Below, in pieces: positions 51,930 through 63,955 of a DNA stretch of 64,000 nucleotides. This DNA is from Gleditsia sinensis (taxonomy: Eukaryota; Streptophyta; Magnoliopsida; Fabales; Fabaceae). The stretch lies in the NCBI GenBank assembly GCA_037074535.1, contig CM073472.1, positions 1,748,501 through 1,812,500 on the forward strand. The letters run 5' to 3'. The position numbers and the translations under genes were made by a program. Every line of letters starts with the position of its first letter. Positions within the stretch are counted from its first letter, which is position 1. The notes under the pieces were generated by a model. The model did no database searches and was not told the origin of the DNA. It saw only the letters and a list, made by a program, of their open reading frames with translations.

Positions 51930-53215
51930 TAAGTGTCTGCCATTGAAATCTTTTAATTATTTTATTTAATAAAATATTATTTTTAATAATTATTTAGAGA
52001 ATCATAGTATCACTAAAAAATTATTTTATAATTATATATTATTATTAGGACTCTTTCGTCTATTTATATAAATATTTTTTTATATATAAATAAAATTAAA
52101 AAAAAAATTTATTTTTAAATTAATTTTATAACACATTATCAGTACGACGACATACTTCATTTAAAACTAAACATTTTAACCTTTCACTACTTTAAAGTTA
52201 GTAATTTATATTAACTTCTTCATGACACTATACAAACTAATTTTGAGCATTTAAATCCACTTTTAAAGGGGGTAATAATACAATTTTATTGTCTTAATTT
52301 ATTTTTAAAAAATTACACTAATTTATGTGCAATTTTATTGTCATAATTTATCATTTAAAAACAATAGTTTAGAAGTAGAATTATTATATTAAAAAATATT
52401 TTGTATTCGCCCCTATCTTTTAAGTGGCCTATTAAAAGAAACTTTTGAAGTGCTAGTTTCTTCGTTTATTAAATTCTTTTTTTTTAATCACTTAAAATGT
52501 AGTTATTTAATAAATTAATATATATAGCTATATTTATTTATTTAATATCTGTAAATAACAGTAACTACATGAATTAAAAAGTAAAAGCTTTTTTTTTTGT
52601 TATGCATGATTAGGAGATTATAATAAAAATTAAATATATTTATTTAATTATATCTTCTTTTAATGAATATGAATATTTTGAGGGCTATATATAATATATG
52701 CTTGTATAAATCAATATAATGTATATATGTTATATAATATATATGTGTAAAAATTGTTGTTATTAGTACATAATAAGTTAAATAATGATTAGCATTATTT
52801 ATTGGTTAAGGAGAAAATATACGTTTATATTGATTAAAATTAAATAATTATTCTGATAACACTATGACATAAAAAGAATGATGTACTTTAGGTTTTTGTC
52901 CCACATAATTTTTTCTATATAGTAAATTTTTTAACAAGGTATATTCTTAAATAATAGATATCCATATAAGAGTATTATGAACATTTTATATGAATGTCTA
53001 TTATCTTGATTTTTCAATTATTTTATTTAATAAAATATTATTTATAACAATTATTTAGATAATAATTATATTATTAGAGAGTTATATTATAATTGTATAT
53101 TACTATTAGGACTTTTTCAATTATTTGTATAAATATCTATTAATACATAAATGAAACTAAAGATTTATTCTCTTATTTCTCTTTCTCTTAATTAAAATAT
53201 TTTTTTGACATGTAT
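51930..53215 (+). mobile_element. Probable remnant of a small copia-type LTR element
   Basis: Two diverged direct repeats, about 51930-52110 and 53000-53215, share the blocks attattttatttaataaaa and tattactattaggactttt, followed by a TATA-like tataaatat. After the first copy comes taacacattatcagtacga (52128-52146), resembling the primer binding region seen in many plant copia elements. The interior is non-coding AT-rich DNA. Ends and target duplication not resolved. Confidence 0.45.
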
Positions 53216-53979
53216 AAATAATTTATTTTTGTTCATTCAATTTTATTAAAATTAATAAATTAAATTTTTATACAAAAAAAGTTATCAGGTTATAAAATAT
53301 TATGTGACATATTTTAGGTTAAGACGTCAAACACAATAAAACCCCAACAAAATTTTAGTAATTTAGTATAGATACATAATAATAACTTCTCCAATTATAT
53401 TTCAGGATATTTGTTGACTTTTAATTCAACTGGTTTGAAAATTTGGGTAAGAAAACAAAGATGTAGCCTGAAGTTCTATAAAATGGTTCAGAAAAACAAG
53501 AAAAAAAAAATCACAATTTGAAATTAATTAAAAAACTAAAAATACAATCTTCGGTCCTTGGAAATTGTGATAACCGTTTTAGGAACGCGAGTTAAACGCT
53601 AATCAATTGTTGGGGAGCATTTCGTTGTCTCTTATTGTCGTCTAGACCTAGACGACTCACTGAGGTTCCATTTGTGTCGTTTACTTTAGGACAATAAATT
53701 ATTAGTTACGTTAGGTCCCCTTTTCTCGCACCTTCCCATGGTCTCCCGTCTCCAACAGTGTCTCAGCTTCCGGGAGCTATCACTGCAGTTGGAGGCGAAC
53801 TTTTGTGTCTGATCTGATTTTAATCGCAACGCAGTCGGATCTAACTTTTCCCTGTGTGATCTAATCAAGCTGTGCGATGGCTTTGACTTAAGTTCTGAAG
53901 TGATTTGAAACGAATCTCTGTTTCTTGTAGCAGTTACTCTCAAAACACAAAGTGCTTTACTTCTTGGTAGCAGGACATG

Positions 53980-54968
53980 GTAACTTCTTAGTCTCTTCTG
54001 CGTATAATTATAAAAGCATGCATTAGAATACTTCGATAATTATCTGGTTTCAATGTGTGAAACGAGCATTTAGAAGACAAAGTCAGTCTTTCTACGCGCC
54101 GCAACTTATAGCTGTATAACATCCCGAGTCATTTGAATGAATTCAGTGGCTGCTAATTTGTATAACTTGTAGAGATGAAGGAAATTAAATTTCTTCGTAA
54201 TGGAAGAACAACCGAATTTTAATATCAAGTCTTGTTAAATAAGATTATTATTAAGATTCGGTGGCTTCCGGCTTGTTATCTTGTTGTATTAGGTTGTTCA
54301 ACGGAGTAGACAGTGCAGGTCAAATACAGAGATATTAACTTACTGTGCAAACAGCCAACAATTTTTCTATGGGGATGCTTGGTAGGAGTGAAAATGGGAT
54401 GCTGGAAATTGTAGGGATGAAAATGATGGATTTCTAAAGACACACATTGTGTCCAACTATCCTGTCGATTTTCATTCCTGGATTTTTCACCTTTTCATTT
54501 TAACCCCTACCAAGCATACCCTAAAGCCGAACGAAAGTAAGTAGAAGGTGTTTCAGTATTTGCCTCAAGCTGCTTTGAAGCAATTGGCTTTTAACAGTGG
54601 GAGCATTGTGGCTTTTGATAAGGACAAACTCAATAATGGATTTCTCGCGCGTGCAAAATTGTAGGCTTGTAGCCATATCTGTTAAAAGAAAAATCCTTGT
54701 AATTACACCTTTTTATAATTTAAATCTAACCAAACAAAATAATTATGCCATTTTATTTAATTTACCAAAGAAGTTACACTAGCATGATAGGACACAAATA
54801 TCTGCTTATGTTTTAAGGTTTTGGATGGACCTAAAACCCTTATTACATTGATCTTTTTAACTGAACAAAACTTAAATTCTCTCCTGTATAATTAGTTGCT
54901 AAATGTAGTCGTACCCTAGTAAGGTAGTTTGTTTTCTGATTCCTAGTAATCTGTGTTTAAATAACCAG
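53980..54968 (+). other. Inferred 5' UTR intron of the F-box gene
   Basis: Donor catg|gtaac at 53980 and acceptor taaccag ending at 54968, 33 bases before the F-box ATG. The GC-richer stretch at about 53700-53979 would be the first, non-coding exon. A MITE lies inside. Inferred from signals only. Confidence 0.4.
54371..54521. mobile_element. Short MITE with terminal inverted repeats
   Basis: A 151-bp element. The left end ggggatgcttggtaggagtg and the reverse complement of the right end (gggtatgcttggtagggg) match over most of about 26 bases, and matching bases continue inward. A clean target duplication was not found (flanks tat and taa). No coding capacity. Confidence 0.7.
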
Positions 54969-55001
54969 AAGCGAAGAGAACAACCTCAGCCTCCTTGCTT
55001 A

Positions 55002-56683
55002 ATGGATGTGGAGCCAGATAAAATAAGTTGCTTACCAGGTCATGTTATAGACCAAATTTTGTCACATTTGTCAATTCAGGAAGCAGTAAGGACAAGTGTT
55101 TTATCTAGCAAGTGGAGGTACAAATGGGCCACGCTACCCAATCTTGTGTTTGATAACCAATGTCTCTCAATATCTTCCCAAGATAATTCAATTATTAAGA
55201 GCAAGCTTGCGAGAATCATTGATCACGTACTTTTGCTTCATTCTGGTTCAATCAACAAGTTCAAACTCTCTCATCGTGACCTCATTGGTGTAACTGACAT
55301 TGATCGTTGGGCTCTTCATCTATCCAGAAGATCTATCAAAGAGTTTGTGCTGGAAATCTGGAAAGGGCAACGCTACAAGATACCCTCCTGTTTATTTACT
55401 TGCCAAAGTTTAAGTCACTTGGAGTTATTTAATTGTTGGCTTAAGCCTCCATTAACATTTCGAGGCTTTAGGAACTTGAAGAGTCTTGATCTTCAGCATG
55501 TTACCTTGGATCAAGATGTGTTTGAAAACTTGATTTCTAGCTGCCCGTTGCTCGAACGGTTGACATTGATGAACTTTGATGGTTTCACTCATCTTAACAT
55601 TGATGCACCAAATCTTCAGTTTTTTGACATTGGAGGTAAATTTGAGGATGTGAGCTTTGAGAACACTTTCCATTTAGCTGTGGTATCCATTGGTTTGTAT
55701 TTGAACTTTGAAAACGACAAAAGTAGATCGCAGGGAAGTTCTAGCAATTTGCTCAAGTTTTTTGTTCATCTACCTCACGTAAGAAGGCTAGAGGTTCAAA
55801 GCTATTTCTTAAAGGTATAGTTCTCGTAGAATCACAATGTCAAAGTGACCTCATTTATCTAATTCTGCCAAAAAAGCTTCCTTTAAATTTGATGTAATGA
55901 TGGCAGCAGTAACCTGAATCTAATAATACCTCTCCCTTTAAGATGACGCCTTCAAAAGCACACCATGTGCAAGTGTATGTAACTTAGATGTATTTACATT
56001 TTATATTGATTTACAGTTATTCATCTGTTTCTTCTTTTTGCTCCAGTATCTGGCAGTAGGGATTGTGCCACTAAAGCTTCCTAGACCGTGCATTGATCTA
56101 AGTTATCTTTCCATACGCATAAACTTCAATGATTCAAAGGAAATTTCAGCTGCTTTGTGCCTTTTAAGAAGTTCTCCTAATCTGCTAGAAGCGGAAGTAT
56201 TGGTGAGTTCTTTTCTACTGATTATGATCTTAGTGTCAATTGATCCTGCTTTCTAATTTGCAGTTGCATACACAGATTTTATTATTCATTAAGTGATTGA
56301 GCTCTTGAATTTGCAAAGCACTCGATTGTTAAGTATTTGTCTCACCTCTTTTTAGTTTTGAGAGTTTCCAAGATTTTAACTCTTAAGACTACATGTAGGG
56401 TCGCCCCGAGGAACAAAAGACTCTTATGGGAACACAAGCCTACGGTTGGGAGGATGACTATTGGAACTGTCCGGTGATGCAACTGCGATTTGTGAGGATA
56501 GACGGCATCTCTGGTATCAAACCTGAAGTAGATTTTATCAGCTTTCTACTTTTATATTCTCCCGTGCTAGAGAGGATGACTGTGAAGCCTGCTTCTTCAA
56601 ACGGAGGATTAGAGTTGATGAAAGAATTATTGCGGTTAAGGAGAGCCTCAGGACGAGCTGAAATTATATACTTGGATCCTTGA
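55002..56683 (+). CDS. F-box/LRR protein of the FBD-like family (At1g13570-type)
   Basis: Predicted 417-residue substrate adaptor of an SCF ubiquitin ligase. Exons 55002-55814, 56047-56202, 56399-56683, all phase 0. The F-box covers about residues 6-50 (DKISCLPGHVIDQILSHLSI, then SVLSSKWRYKWATLP). Leucine-rich repeats follow, for example LSHLELFNCWLKPP, LKSLDLQHVTLDQDVFENLI and CPLLERLTLMNFDG. The last exon holds an FBD-like end (YSPVLERMTVKP, LMKELLRLRRASGRAEIIYL). The start ATG follows an inferred 5' UTR acceptor. Interaction with SKP1 through the F-box is family knowledge; the target is unknown. Confidence 0.92.
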
Positions 56684-58238
56684 TGCTATTATTGAGTTTT
56701 TGAATGTAAATTATCTATTTCTTTTCTTCTTTTTGTGATAAGCTTGTGAGCCGCGTAATGAATACCATTATGCTCAGAACTAGTTCATGATATTTTATGT
56801 TAGGGTCCAGGTGAATGTTTAAGCTCGCTGAATTTTGATCGACTGCGGTCTTTCAATGTGCATTTTTTTTTTTTTGTTAACACTATTGTAAATATGCTTT
56901 GGTTACATGGCTGGCTGAATTTATATATACGATTTATACATCATTTATATTTGGAAGCTTGCAATGGATATAGGTTAGTTGGATAGAACACCTCACATAA
57001 TTTGAAGCATTTTAGGAGAAGATATTGATTTTTTTTTAACATTTTTTATAAGTAGTTTTTAAAGTTAAAGCATGGATAAATTATAGATCTAATTAGTTTG
57101 TGATATATCCTATTTTTTGGTACCAAGACATTATTCTAGAATTAGTTTAAGCACGAGAGGAGTGAATATCAGAAATCGATTTAGCATATACCTGAATAGA
57201 ATTAATTCTATATTATATGTTTATTTAAATCTTATATCAGTATTTTAATTTAACTAGAATAATAGAATTAAATTAAGATAATAGAATATGTAGGAATCCT
57301 ATTTGTTTTTATTACACAATCGAAAAAGGTTCTAATACGACTACTCTGCCAACTTCTCTTGCCCGGAAATACTTTTAGTTTGAAGAATAGGTAAAGAAAA
57401 TTAGAAAAAGAAAAACACTTTGTAAATATAAAAATTACTAAAGGAATCTAAACCTAGGATTGGCTTTTGAGTCCTCATTTCTCCTTTTACGAAGGGGGGA
57501 AAAAGCTGTCTGTAAATGAGATAGATTGCCACAACAGTATTTTGACATTTTAAGTTTCAACTACACTTCTGGCCCAAGTCCATTCGTTGAAGTTTCGTTC
57601 ATTTCTCATTTTACGAAGGGGGTAGCTAGTTCAAAAAAAAACGAAGGGGGTACAAAACTACCTGTAAATGGGATAGATTGCCACAACCGTATTTTGACAT
57701 TTTAGGTTTCAACTACACTTCTGGTCCAAGTCCATTCGTTAAAGTTTCTGCAGGAGTTAGATGCTCACGGCTAAGCCATTCTTTTTAACTGTTTTTTTTT
57801 TTTTTAAGGTGGGGGTGACTCACTGACTCGTTCCCCCTTCTAGCAAAAACTTCAACAAAGTGCTAGTTACTATTTTGTATTAACGGACACAGCTCTCATT
57901 ATTTTCAGCTCTTACTAAGATGGATAATTTTCCCATATTTGTTTTGATTACTATTATAATTTGTGGGAGTGAAATTTACCAAATAGCTATTTCCTAGCTC
58001 TAACACTACAACGCAGTGATAATGTTAAAATTTTAGAATTCAACCGTTGATGTCATCCTAGGAAAAGGGGTATTTCAGTGCAATCAAAAATATAACCCCA
58101 ACGAATAAATAAATAAACAGCCATCAATGTCCTCATCTGACCATGGCAAGTATCAATACTTTCAGGACAAAGATTTTCAGACGTGCTCAAGACAGATCAC
58201 GTCGTGCTATGTGTCTTACTAAAACACCAAGCTTTGAA
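56684..58238. other. Intergenic region with a local duplication
   Basis: 3' region of the F-box gene, then non-coding DNA with the duplicated segment at 57488-57748. No gene supported. Confidence 0.5.
57488..57748 (+). repeat. Direct duplication of a ~108-bp segment
   Basis: Copies at about 57488-57595 and 57643-57748 share tacgaagggggt-type starts, agattgccacaac, gtattttgacattttaagt and acacttctgg..ccaagtccat with few differences. A truncated third start (ttttacgaagggggtagct, about 57611) lies between them. Confidence 0.8.
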
Positions 58239-59193
58239 CACTACAGCACCCAACAATATGCTATAATCAGTGGACTGGAATATAACTAGTCGACTGTTTG
58301 GCTATTCCTTGTTTTCCGTATTTGAGAATAAAAGGATTCTGTCAGCTGACTGTTTTCTGTCAATCAATGGCTATTACTTAATTTCTGTGTTTGAGTATAA
58401 AAAGGAATGGAAGGAGAGAGACCTTGTAGCACTCAGTACAAGGCCACGAGGTCGACTGGAAGGGAAGAAGTAACTAAACTCAGCTCCAAACACCCTCAGA
58501 GCTTCACAAATCGTCGAAGGAAGATGAACCCATCTCTGGCTCCGATGAGGCAAGCCCTCTTGCTGCAAATTTTGATGATTCTGATACTGAAACGTCTGAC
58601 TATTCTGTTGGTTGAGATCTGGGTTTGCTACAACACGAAAACCCTGCTCTGTTTTCCTAAAGCTCGCTTCTCCTCTTCTTTTCAATCTCGCGTTCTTCTT
58701 CTTCCCCTGTTTCTTCGTCTTCACCCTCACTTGTCCAATACAGATTACTATGGGGGACGAAGGCTCTGGGTTCTCAAACGTGCACCGTCTTTTCCTGCCC
58801 CCAGTTGGGAACATTGGAGAAGCCTGACCACCTTTGATGCTGCCATTAGTCCGGAGCCTCCTGCTCAAGGAAGATGACAGAGAAATCTGGGATGGCTCTC
58901 TGCTTCAGCTTGGGCTGAGAATGGAGTTGGAAGAGAGCTTCATGGAGTAAAGCAAATGAAGAGCTCGCTTGTGCTGCTGCTGCTACAATTACTCGTGGTG
59001 CGATGGGGTCTCTCTCCTTCCATTCCATTTTATTCTCGAACACAGAAACTAAGGAATAGCCATTGATTGACAGAAACAGTAGTCTGGTTGTATTCCAATT
59101 GACTGGCTAAACTCTTTTATTCTTGAACACGAAAACTAAGGAATAGCCAAAATGTCGACTGGTTATGGCCTGTTCTTTTGGTGCTGCAGCGTG
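58239..59193. mobile_element. Terminal-inverted-repeat DNA element carrying a captured gene fragment
   Basis: The left arm 58239-58433 and right arm 59007-59193 are inverted copies: both arms show, read inward, a ctRcagcacc end, tttggctattcctt, tctgtcaatcaatggctatt and ggaatggaaggagagagacc. One arm has about 18 extra bases. Inside each arm the unit ggctattNctt...gataaaa occurs twice, so the arms have subterminal repeats. No transposase is present, so it would depend on another element. No target duplication could be identified, so the superfamily (hAT, Mutator or other) is open. The interior, GC-richer than the surroundings, holds the fragment described next. Confidence 0.75.
58460..58868 (-). 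pseudogene. Captured fragment of a plant-specific protein gene (SIP14-1-1-like)
   Basis: Minus-strand frame, open from ATG 58868 into the left arm. It reads RKRRCTFENPEPSSP, then VICIGQVRVKTKKQGKK, a basic KRRGEASFRKTEQ stretch, and near the end QRWVHLPSTICEALRVFGAEF followed by SYFFPSS. From memory of plant proteomes, the pairing of a PEPSSPKVTCIGQVRVK-type motif with a WVHLP.TICEALR.FGAEF end marks an uncharacterised plant family, some members annotated as syringolide-induced protein 14-1-1-like. Upstream (59000-58846) the frame is broken by a stop. It lies wholly between inverted repeats, so it is read as a transduplicated fragment, probably not a working gene. Confidence 0.6.
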
Positions 59194-61665
59194 GTGTACT
59201 CGAAAGTCGAAACGTTAATAGTATGGCGTGCGACAAAGCATCCCCGTCCATCTTTCACTGGACCGTCTTATCACGGAAAAATAGTTTAAAAATCAGATTC
59301 TAAAATTATAACTTTAAGTCACAACTTTACCTAAATGAAAGTATAATTTTTCAAAATAGTCACGATTCTGAAAAGTTATGTTTAAGTAGATTTTTATTAT
59401 AAATATGAGTTTAGAAAATTAAAAAATAATTAAAAATTTTTTTTTTTGAAATTTTAAGTAATTTTATAAAAAAATTTAAAAATTATTATTTATCAATTTT
59501 TAAGTGTTTAATCTAATTTTTAAGAATAATTTATCATATACGTTATGATAAATATAGTAAAAATAAATATTATTTTAAAAATAATATAATTATACACGAT
59601 TGTGAATATAATTTTATTTTGGATATAAATAAATATTAATTTAAAAATAATATAATTACTTCAAAAAAAAAAACTTTGGTGGTTTTGTTTGCATGAGTGG
59701 AAGCTTTCATCTCATGGCCGCTGGTTTTGTAGTTTAAAAGAAATAAATACTGCCGTGCCTTTTGGGGACTTGAACATTCTCTTCCTTGAGAAGATTAAGA
59801 GCAATTAGCCATCTCAGCTGTTAATAAATTTTGACAATCGAATGCTATAATTATATTTATAGTATATTATTGACGTTTTGTGAGAAATTTTTACAAATTA
59901 ATTTTTAATTTTTTTAATTTAATTAATCTTTCATATTTATTTAGAACAATATGCATACTTAATTTTTATATAAATATATTTAATTTTCTTAAAATATAAA
60001 AAATTAATTATAAATATAAAATTTAAATCAATAATTTTGATATCATATTTAAATTAATATTTAAATAAAAAAATATCTTCGTAAATATAAATATATTTCT
60101 TAAATTAATTTATTTATAAAAATAAATAAATAAATAAATATACATATAATATAATTTTATAATATATAGTATAATGATTTGCATATAAAATATTACAAAA
60201 AAATTATAAATATGCTCACGAATCTTCTAAAGCCTGTATCAATGCATAAATGTGCATTATTGATCGTTATCTAAAATTTTGATATTTAAATTTGTCACCA
60301 AAACTTAATTAGTTAGTAAGGATATATAACATAAAAATTATTAATGTCGTAAAATATTAAAAATTATTAAATATGTTTCTTATAAGATTATATGTTAGTT
60401 ACACAAATTATAAATTACATGAAGTTATAATATATTAGTAAAATATTTTATTATTAAATTTTATATTGTTAAAAGTATGTTATATATAATTTTAGAAATT
60501 ATGATTGCAAATTTATTTTAACCATGATGTAATCTAATGAAGACTATTTCGAATAGTTAATTAAATGAAAAAATTATTAATTTATTTATCTCATTAGGTA
60601 AACATAAGAATGATAATGAATAAGATAATGTTTTATGATTATATGTGGGATGAATAATTTGTTAACAAAATTGATTAGTGTAAAATTTTTGTAAAATAGA
60701 TATTATTTTAAATGTGAAATTAAAGAATCAAGTATTTGTAGTTTATTTTTGAATCTATCAACAGGTTGTCAAATTTAAACACTTGATTTTAAAAGATATA
60801 AAGATCCTTCAAAAAAAATTCACATATAAAGAATTAAACTATGGTTGATCAATTATTTGATTGATTGTATTAATACCATAAAAAATCTTGTAATACGAAC
60901 ATAATTAAAATTGTATTAGAGTAAATTATATTTTATAATTTACAAGTCATTAGATACCTAAAATATTCAATTATTGATCATTAAAAAAATTGGTTAATTC
61001 TATAATATATTAAAATAAATATAAATCTGAGATTGAAATTCAATTTCTTTCGTAAAACAAAGAAACTCATTTTATTATTGAATGTGTTAAATTATTATAA
61101 AATAGTGGATAAAAAAGAAAGATGATTGAAGAATTTATAAATTAGTTGTGGATAAAGTCGATCATTTCTTTTACACTATGATTATAAAGGTATATATGTC
61201 TAAGGTATATATGTCTAACATATTATGCACTATAAATAAATGCATAATTATATTACGTTTGAAAAAATAATAATTAATATGTGATTTTATAATCATAATT
61301 ATTTTACATATAAAATCAAATAAATAGTTTAGTAGATATACTTATAAGAAGACTCATTAAAAAAAGTTGCAAGGGTAAGCACAAATAAATTTGTGAGAGA
61401 TATCACAAAAAAAAATTGTGAGGATGCTATTGTAAATTTTAAAAAATATAATAAATGTCTAAACATATTAATTTGGTATATAAATTATTGGTAACCTTTG
61501 GTAAAATATTAAGAAGAACTCACTCATTAAAGATATGAGGAGATTTAAATGAAATGTGATTAAAACCCTTTAACTAAAATTATCAGTAATAGAAATTTAA
61601 ATCTAGTTTAGATTTAATGAGTAAAAATAAATTATTAGTAAGTAGTTGTGGACACTGAAAATCTA

Positions 61666-61723
<58 letters not shown>

Positions 61724-62704
61724 TAATAACTTCAGGGTGAACGAGTCTCTTAATAAATTTTTAAAAATATTGATTAAGGTTTAAAGAAATTCACCTATGT
61801 GATAAAAAAAAATTGATACTACTTATAGCAAAAATTTAGAGTTGACTCTTGTATATATTTATGAAAAGCTTAAGGTGAAACCTATGATCATATAAATGTT
61901 TAAATATATTTTGTGTGATTTTTTTTTTAAATTATGTAAGACTATATATGTGATATTTTTAGCATTAATTTAAGAATTGTAGTTCAATATTTTATGTAAT
62001 TATTAATTTATTAATATTTTGAGATATTAACATTAATGGTAGGTTTAAGTCAAAAGACACATATTTATATTTTTATGTATAAATTTTATAAGTTAAAGAA
62101 GATGTTTAATTTACAAATTAAGTGAAGAATTATTAAAGACAAGTAATTTAAAAATTAAATTTTAAAAGATATAAATTTTTATAAAAGTTACGATTTTACA
62201 TATAGAAATTTTTTTTTTAAGATAAGTCACCAGAAAAATTATATTTTTTAAAAATAGTTATAATTTTATTAAAAAATTGTGTATAATTATTTTTTTATTA
62301 TAAAAACGATTAAAAAACAATTAGAAGAAAAATTATTAATGCTACTCTTCTGTTATTTTCTTTAAGTGGTTCTACAGGATTCCAAAAATGATTATGTATC
62401 AATTTTTAGGTGTTTGACTCCTATGAGTGATTTATTATATAACTTGCAGCAACAATTATAAGAGACAAATATCAACGCACCGGACTCTATTATACTTCCT
62501 ACACATTTTGGGTCATTGCGTCTTTCTTAGTCAGCGGAGACGTTGCTACTCGCCACCAACCACCTTTCAAACCCTCTGCATTCTCCTGGCCTCACCTCTT
62601 AAACCACCTCCCACATGACCCAAATTCTTATCTCAATATAACATATGTAGGAGGCAAGTTGAAAGCAGTAGTAGTAAGTGGGTGTTCTACGGTAGAACTC
62701 AAGC
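59194..62704. other. AT-rich intergenic region before the MATE gene
   Basis: About 3.5 kb of very AT-rich sequence with no coding signal. Probably old degraded repeats. Ends in the MATE promoter and leader. Confidence 0.5.
61666..61715 (+). repeat. Compound (GT)n(AT)n microsatellite
   Basis: About eight GT units pass directly into about sixteen TA units. Confidence 0.85.
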
Positions 62705-63955
62705 ATGTCCAACGACACCCCGTTACTACAGATCAATGGCAGCGGTGATGATGTTGAGCACCAAAATTCAGTGAACTTTGTTAAGAGATTCGGATTGGAG
62801 TCGAAGAAGCTGTGGAAACTCGCTGGTCCAGCCATCTTCACTAGCATATGTCAGTATTCACTGGGCGCACTCACTCAGACATTTGCTGGTCACGTTGGTG
62901 AGCTGGATCTCGCGGCCGTTTCTGTCGAAAACTCTGTCATTGCCGGCCTTGCATTTGGGGTCCTGGTAAATATGGATTTCCATTTTTTGTCCTCCTTCGC
63001 TTCTTTCTATTTACGTAACTTAAGCAATTTTTTGATAAAATTCACTTAGAAAATTAACAAGGGACTAGTGGGACTTGGAGATGTTTCTGTTACCGTTTTA
63101 GCCATAGACAGGGGAATTGGTCTGACTCAATTCGGCATATTTTCTTATGGACTGAGAACAGTTGGGTATGGGGAGTGCACTGGAGACGCTCTGCGGGCAA
63201 GCATACGGTGCGGGGCAGATCAGGATGTTGGGTGTGTACATGCAAAGATCCTGGGTTATCTTGTTGACCACAGCCTGTGTTTTAGTACCTATTTACGTTT
63301 GGTCACCTCCCATCTTGAAGCTCATTGGAGAGACAGCCGAGATCTCAGATGCTGCTGGTCAGTTTTATTCATTATATTTAGGAGGCGTAACTGGAAGGAT
63401 TCTGAAAAAATTTACTTGCTCTTGCTTGGTGTAGGGAAATTTGCTCTGTGGATGCTTCCACAATTGTTTGCGTACGCTTTGAACTTTCCAATCCAGAAAT
63501 TCTTACAGGCACAGAGGAAAGTGATCGTAATGGCCTGGGTATCAGCAGTTGTATTGGTGCTGCACATATTTTTTAGTTGGTTACTGATATTGAAGCTGGG
63601 ATGGGGCTTAACAGGAGCAGCAATCACTCTCAACACATCTTGGTGGCTGATTGTCATCGGGCAATTGTTATACATCTTCATCACCAAGTCTGACGGTGCT
63701 TGGAGTGGATTCTCTTGGCTAGCATTTGCAGACTTGTTTGGTTTTGTGAAGCTTTCTTTGGCTTCAGCTGTTATGTTGTGGTACCTCTCTTTCGCTTTTC
63801 ACTTCATCTTCCATTTGCTTTTCTTTTTGTTGATTAAGGAGAATGTACTACGGGAATTGTGATGGCAGCTTGGAGTTTTGGTACTTGATGATAATAGTGG
63901 TGATAACAGGGCGTTTATCCAACCCTCTGATAGCCGTTGATGCCATCTCTATCTG
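62705..63955 (+). CDS. MATE efflux transporter (DTX/DETOXIFICATION family), 3' part outside window
   Basis: N-terminal part of a multidrug-and-toxin extrusion carrier, an H+-coupled exporter of organic compounds on the vacuolar or plasma membrane. Exons 62705-62965, 63162-63357, 63435-63780 and 63869-63955, with a donor (tg|gtaag) at 63956; the gene goes on past the window. Phases fit. The start MSNDTPLLQIN is followed by a polar leader and the first MATE core (KLWKLAGPAIFTSICQYSLG, TQTFAGHVGELDLAAVSVEN). Exon 2 holds MGMGSALETLCGQAYGAGQ, the family signature, and exon 3 KFALWMLPQLFAYALNFPIQ and GWGLTGAAITLNTSWW. Exon 4 gives CLEFWYLMIIVVITGRLSNP. Closest to plant DTX29/DTX33-like proteins. 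Two introns are short (77 and 88 bp). Confidence 0.93.

Larger units (their letters stand above)
50736..53700. other. AT-rich intergenic region with degraded LTR-like repeats
   Basis: No gene supported. Contains a (TA)n run and a pair of diverged direct repeats listed separately. Confidence 0.5.

Noticed and set aside
53686..53943. Minus-strand 85-residue frame near the F-box gene
   Set aside because: More likely the opposite strand of the non-coding first exon of the F-box gene; no conserved motif.
58407..58877. 156-residue plus-strand frame in the inverted-repeat element
   Set aside because: The recognisable protein motifs are on the minus strand; the plus frame is its shadow.
63068..63862. 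264-residue frame across the MATE introns
   Set aside because: Only the part from 63435 matches MATE in this frame; the earlier part reads exon 2 in the wrong frame. The spliced model keeps the family sequence.
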